Source: an uncultured Actinobacillus sp.
Lineage (GTDB): Bacteria; Pseudomonadota; Gammaproteobacteria; Enterobacterales; Pasteurellaceae
DNA: 39,989 nt
Direction of reading: 5' to 3'
Assembly: GCF_945915845.1 (NCBI RefSeq)
Contig: NZ_CAMEFX010000018.1
Coordinates: forward strand, 1 to 39,989
Shown here: in pieces, positions 37,942 to 39,989 of the stretch
Numbering within the stretch: the first letter of the stretch is position 1
How the letters are laid out: each line of letters opens with the position of its first letter
Translations under genes and position numbers: made by a program
The notes under the pieces: generated by a model
Seen by the model: only the letters and a program-made list of their open reading frames with translations
Databases searched by the model: none
Told to the model about the DNA's origin: nothing

Positions 37942-38769
37942 ATGCGAGATCCTCTTCAATATTATTTCCTTGAAATGCGTGAGCATTACCTTAATGTGCC
38001 TTATTTGAATCAGCAGCGCCGAATTCGGGTGCTATTACCAAAGGGCTATCGTGAAGAAGCCGGTCATTATCCGGTTCTTTATATGCACGATGGGCAGAAT
38101 GTTTTTTACAGCAAAGAATCTTACTCGGGCTATTCTTGGAAAGTGATTCCAACGATTAAACATCATAAAGAATTCCCTAAAATCATTATTGTTGGGATTG
38201 ATAATGCCGGGGCGGATCGCCTTGATGAATATGGTCCTTGGCAAACGGACACAGGATCAACACCGGATACGCAAAATGCAGGTGGTTATGGGATGGCATA
38301 TGGGCGATGGGTAGTGGAAACCGTGAAGCCTTTTATTGATCATCATTATCGTACCAAACCGGATCGTGAGCATACTTTACTTGCAGGGAGTTCGATGGGT
38401 GGGATTATTACCGCTTATATGGGCGCAGAATATCCGGATGTATTTGGGCATTTAGGTGTTTTTTCACTGGCTTCGTGGTTTAGTGAACCTGCTTTTATGG
38501 CATTTATTCATTCACATCCCTTAAGTCAATCAAGCAAGGTATTTATTCAAGTGGGAACAAATGAAGGTGATGATGCTGATGCGATGTTTATTTCTAATAT
38601 GAACCAAGCTTATATTGATTGTACATTACGTTATTATCAAGCGTTGTTACGTACGGGGCATCCTATTGATAATATCCGCTTGAAAATTATGGCAAATGAA
38701 ATTCACCACGAAATGCATTGGGCGGATCACTTCGTAGAGTTTTTACGGTTTTCGTTGTTGAATCGGTAG
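37942..38769 (+). CDS. Putative esterase, alpha/beta hydrolase fold (PF00756-like)
   Basis: The 275-residue cytoplasmic protein has the esterase-D/PF00756 pattern: VLYMHDGQNVFY near the oxyanion region, the nucleophile elbow GSSMGG, an acid-bearing strand region (FIQVGTNEGDDAD) and a terminal His (NEIHHEMHWADH). Substrate is unknown; relatives include siderophore and S-formylglutathione esterases, but nothing here selects between them. It faces a second, distantly similar esterase (38918-39670). Confidence 0.85.
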   Translation: MRDPLQYYFLEMREHYLNVPYLNQQRRIRVLLPKGYREEAGHYPVLYMHDGQNVFYSKESYSGYSWKVIPTIKHHKEFPKIIIVGIDNAGADRLDEYGPWQTDTGSTPDTQNAGGYGMAYGRWVVETVKPFIDHHYRTKPDREHTLLAGSSMGGIITAYMGAEYPDVFGHLGVFSLASWFSEPAFMAFIHSHPLSQSSKVFIQVGTNEGDDADAMFISNMNQAYIDCTLRYYQALLRTGHPIDNIRLKIMANEIHHEMHWADHFVEFLRFSLLNR

Positions 38770-38794
38770 GGGATGATGTCGTGGCTTTTGGTAC

Positions 38795-38888
38795 TGTACG
38801 GGCGAAACATCTTTCGCCCGATATTCCCCTCTAGGGTTCATTCCAAATAATTGCGAAAAAATAAGGGCAAAAATATTTTGCCCTTACA
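38795..38888. repeat. Hairpin pair between convergent esterases, TGTAGGG-type variant
   Basis: The left hairpin TGTACGGGCGAA-ACATC-TTTCGCCCG (38795-38820) and right hairpin AAGGGCAAAA-ATA-TTTTGCCCTT-ACAA (38863-38888) are separated by about 42 bp. Boundaries (TGTACGGG and CCCTTACA) and spacing resemble the 80-92 bp elements, but the two stems differ from each other. The right hairpin can act as a bidirectional terminator. Confidence 0.6.
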
Positions 38889-38917
38889 AAGTGCGGTTGT
38901 TTTTCGATTAATTTTGA

Positions 38918-39670
38918 TTAGATAATCCCTTGCTCTTCTAATTTACCAAGGAAGTACGGCATTTGCATGCGCCATAACGGCCAGTCGTGTGCCATATCGT
39001 GCCCCCAGTAATCGAACCAACCTAAAATACTTTTACCTTCAAAGGCAGCTTGTAGGCGGCGAGTATCAACAACATGTTGCTCTTCCCATGCGCCTTGTCC
39101 CACGGCAACGATATAGTGATTTTGGCGGTAACGATCTAAGAACCAACTGTCATGTTGATTCCAAAGGTAGTCAATTGGTGAGTTAAAATAAACCGCTTCA
39201 TCGCCGTAGTATTCATTAGTAAAGAAACGTGCATCATAAACACCACTTAACGCAATTGCCGTATCAAACAGATCAGGATGGCGTAGTGCAAAGTTAATCG
39301 TATGATATGCGCCCATACTGCAACCCGTTGCGATCATTGCGCCGCTCCAATGAGATTCATGGCGGATTAATGGCACTAATTCATTCACAATATAGCGGTC
39401 GTAAGCGTTATGCGCTTGTGCCATATCGTGTCCCGATTTCCATTCTGCCAGCCAAGATTCGCTATCAAAAGAGTCGGGGGTATAGAATTTAATTAAGCCA
39501 CGTTCGATAAAAGAACGGCAAGCATCAATCATACCAAAATTGCCGTATTCGTTTTGGTTTCCGCCTGATGAAGGGAACACAATAACAGGTTTACCTGCGT
39601 GTCCATAGACGTTGAAATGCATTTCACGTCCTAATTCGCCACTCCAGTGGCTACGTCTTTCAAAGTGCAT
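38918..39670 (-). CDS. Putative esterase, alpha/beta hydrolase fold
   Basis: I place the start at the ATG at 39670 (MHFERRSHWSGELGREMHF), preceded by GAGGAT, giving 250 residues; the open frame extends 20 codons further upstream without a good site. The protein shows VIVFPSSGGNQNEYGNFG, the nucleophile elbow GCSMGAYHTINFALRHPDLF and a late His (YWGHDMAHDW). No signal peptide is seen. It belongs to the esterase (PF00756) group; substrate unknown. It is convergent with the esterase at 37942-38769 and shares its strand with the partial gene upstream, 155 bp away. Confidence 0.85.
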   Translation of the reverse strand: MHFERRSHWSGELGREMHFNVYGHAGKPVIVFPSSGGNQNEYGNFGMIDACRSFIERGLIKFYTPDSFDSESWLAEWKSGHDMAQAHNAYDRYIVNELVPLIRHESHWSGAMIATGCSMGAYHTINFALRHPDLFDTAIALSGVYDARFFTNEYYGDEAVYFNSPIDYLWNQHDSWFLDRYRQNHYIVAVGQGAWEEQHVVDTRRLQAAFEGKSILGWFDYWGHDMAHDWPLWRMQMPYFLGKLEEQGII

Positions 39671-39716
39671 TTTTATCCTCTTACAATTAAAAATCCCCTC
39701 TTTTTGATTATTGTTC

Positions 39717-39796
39717 CGTAGGGACGCCACGCCTGGCGTCCGTAAAAAAAGGTCAATCTTGTAATTAAAATGGACGCCAAGCGTGGCGTCTCTACA
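39717..39796. repeat. TGTAGGG-type paired-hairpin element (GACGCC stem), third locus
   Basis: CGTAGGGACGCC-ACGCCT-GGCGTCCG, a 29-bp AT-rich spacer, then GGACGCCA-AGCG-TGGCGTCTCTACA. The stem is the same as at 1-60 and 232-310, but the spacer is unrelated to theirs. It sits between the partial gene and the esterase, in or near the esterase promoter region. Confidence 0.85.
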
Positions 39797-39825
39797 ATAA
39801 TCTTCAAAGAGAGAAGTTGTTTAAA

Positions 39826-39989
39826 TTATTGTTTCTCTTGGGCAAAATGAACGATTTCGTGCATTTGTTCCATGGTTTCTGTACGAGCCAGAATACCGTG
39901 TTCGCCCATAATTTTAGCAAACACACCTGGAACCGTTTGCACGCTGATGATGTTGCCTGCGTATTTTTGACATACTTCATCAATGCTGT
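39826..39989 (-). CDS. C-terminal fragment of a gene cut by the window end
   Basis: The minus strand encodes 53 residues beginning SIDEVCQKYAGNIISVQTVP and ending IVHFAQEKQ before a TAA stop. The upstream part lies outside the window and I do not recognise the fragment. It is on the same strand as the following esterase and may share an operon with it, although a repeat separates them. Confidence 0.7.
   Translation of the reverse strand, partial: SIDEVCQKYAGNIISVQTVPGVFAKIMGEHGILARTETMEQMHEIVHFAQEKQ

Overview
The window is chromosomal DNA from a Pasteurellaceae bacterium, most likely Haemophilus or Aggregatibacter. The main evidence is about thirty copies of the 9-bp Hin-type DNA uptake sequence (AAGTGCGGT / ACCGCACTT) scattered through genes and intergenic gaps. 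Supporting evidence is the AT-rich codon use, a P5-like OmpA porin, a short TyrR without the N-terminal regulatory domain, and gene orders typical of gamma-proteobacteria. The exact species cannot be fixed from the sequence alone. Almost every gene is a recognisable core gene.

Layout. 1-2.5 kb: a repeat-filled gap, then ycjF and tyrR. 2.6-9.6 kb (minus strand): the classic tsaE-amiB-mutL-miaA-hfq-hflX superoperon (t6A tRNA modification, cell separation, mismatch repair, i6A tRNA modification, sRNA chaperone, ribosome rescue GTPase); amiB has an unusually long LysM tail. 9.7-11.6 kb: tRNA-Gly(GCC), orn, rsgA. 11.6-14.6 kb: ptsH-ptsI-crr, the sugar phosphotransferase core, with a candidate CRP site and an RNA structure between ptsH and ptsI. 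14.6-16.2 kb: ybaB-recR-ycdY. 16.2-20.7 kb: yccS, yccT, acyP, tusE, yccA, a cluster also found together in enterobacteria. 20.9-22.0 kb: tRNA-Ser(UGA), an unexplained 450-bp gap, and a mazEF toxin-antitoxin pair, the only clearly accessory genes here. 22.0-26.9 kb: trhP (yegQ) and ydiJ. 27.0-29.2 kb: the ompA/P5 gene with a long leader, a 272-bp MITE-like element, and grxD. 29.5-31.0 kb (minus): rluC and an overlapping small exported protein. 31.0-34.3 kb: rne behind a structured leader. 34.5-37.8 kb: divergent mrp/metG. 37.9-40.0 kb: two convergent esterases and the 3' end of a further gene cut by the window.

The most unusual content is intergenic. Two families of palindromic DNA recur. One is an 80-92 bp element made of two hairpins facing each other, bounded by TGTAGGG...CCCTACA, in which the boundary is kept but the stem sequence changes from copy to copy with pairing preserved. 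The other is a fixed-order array of four to five short hairpins, mostly with 3-nt loops. One copy of the first family sits inside a copy of the second, one array overlaps the stop codon of ydiJ, and one follows rne. No transposase for either family is in the window. No defence system, prophage, CRISPR array or biosynthetic cluster was found.
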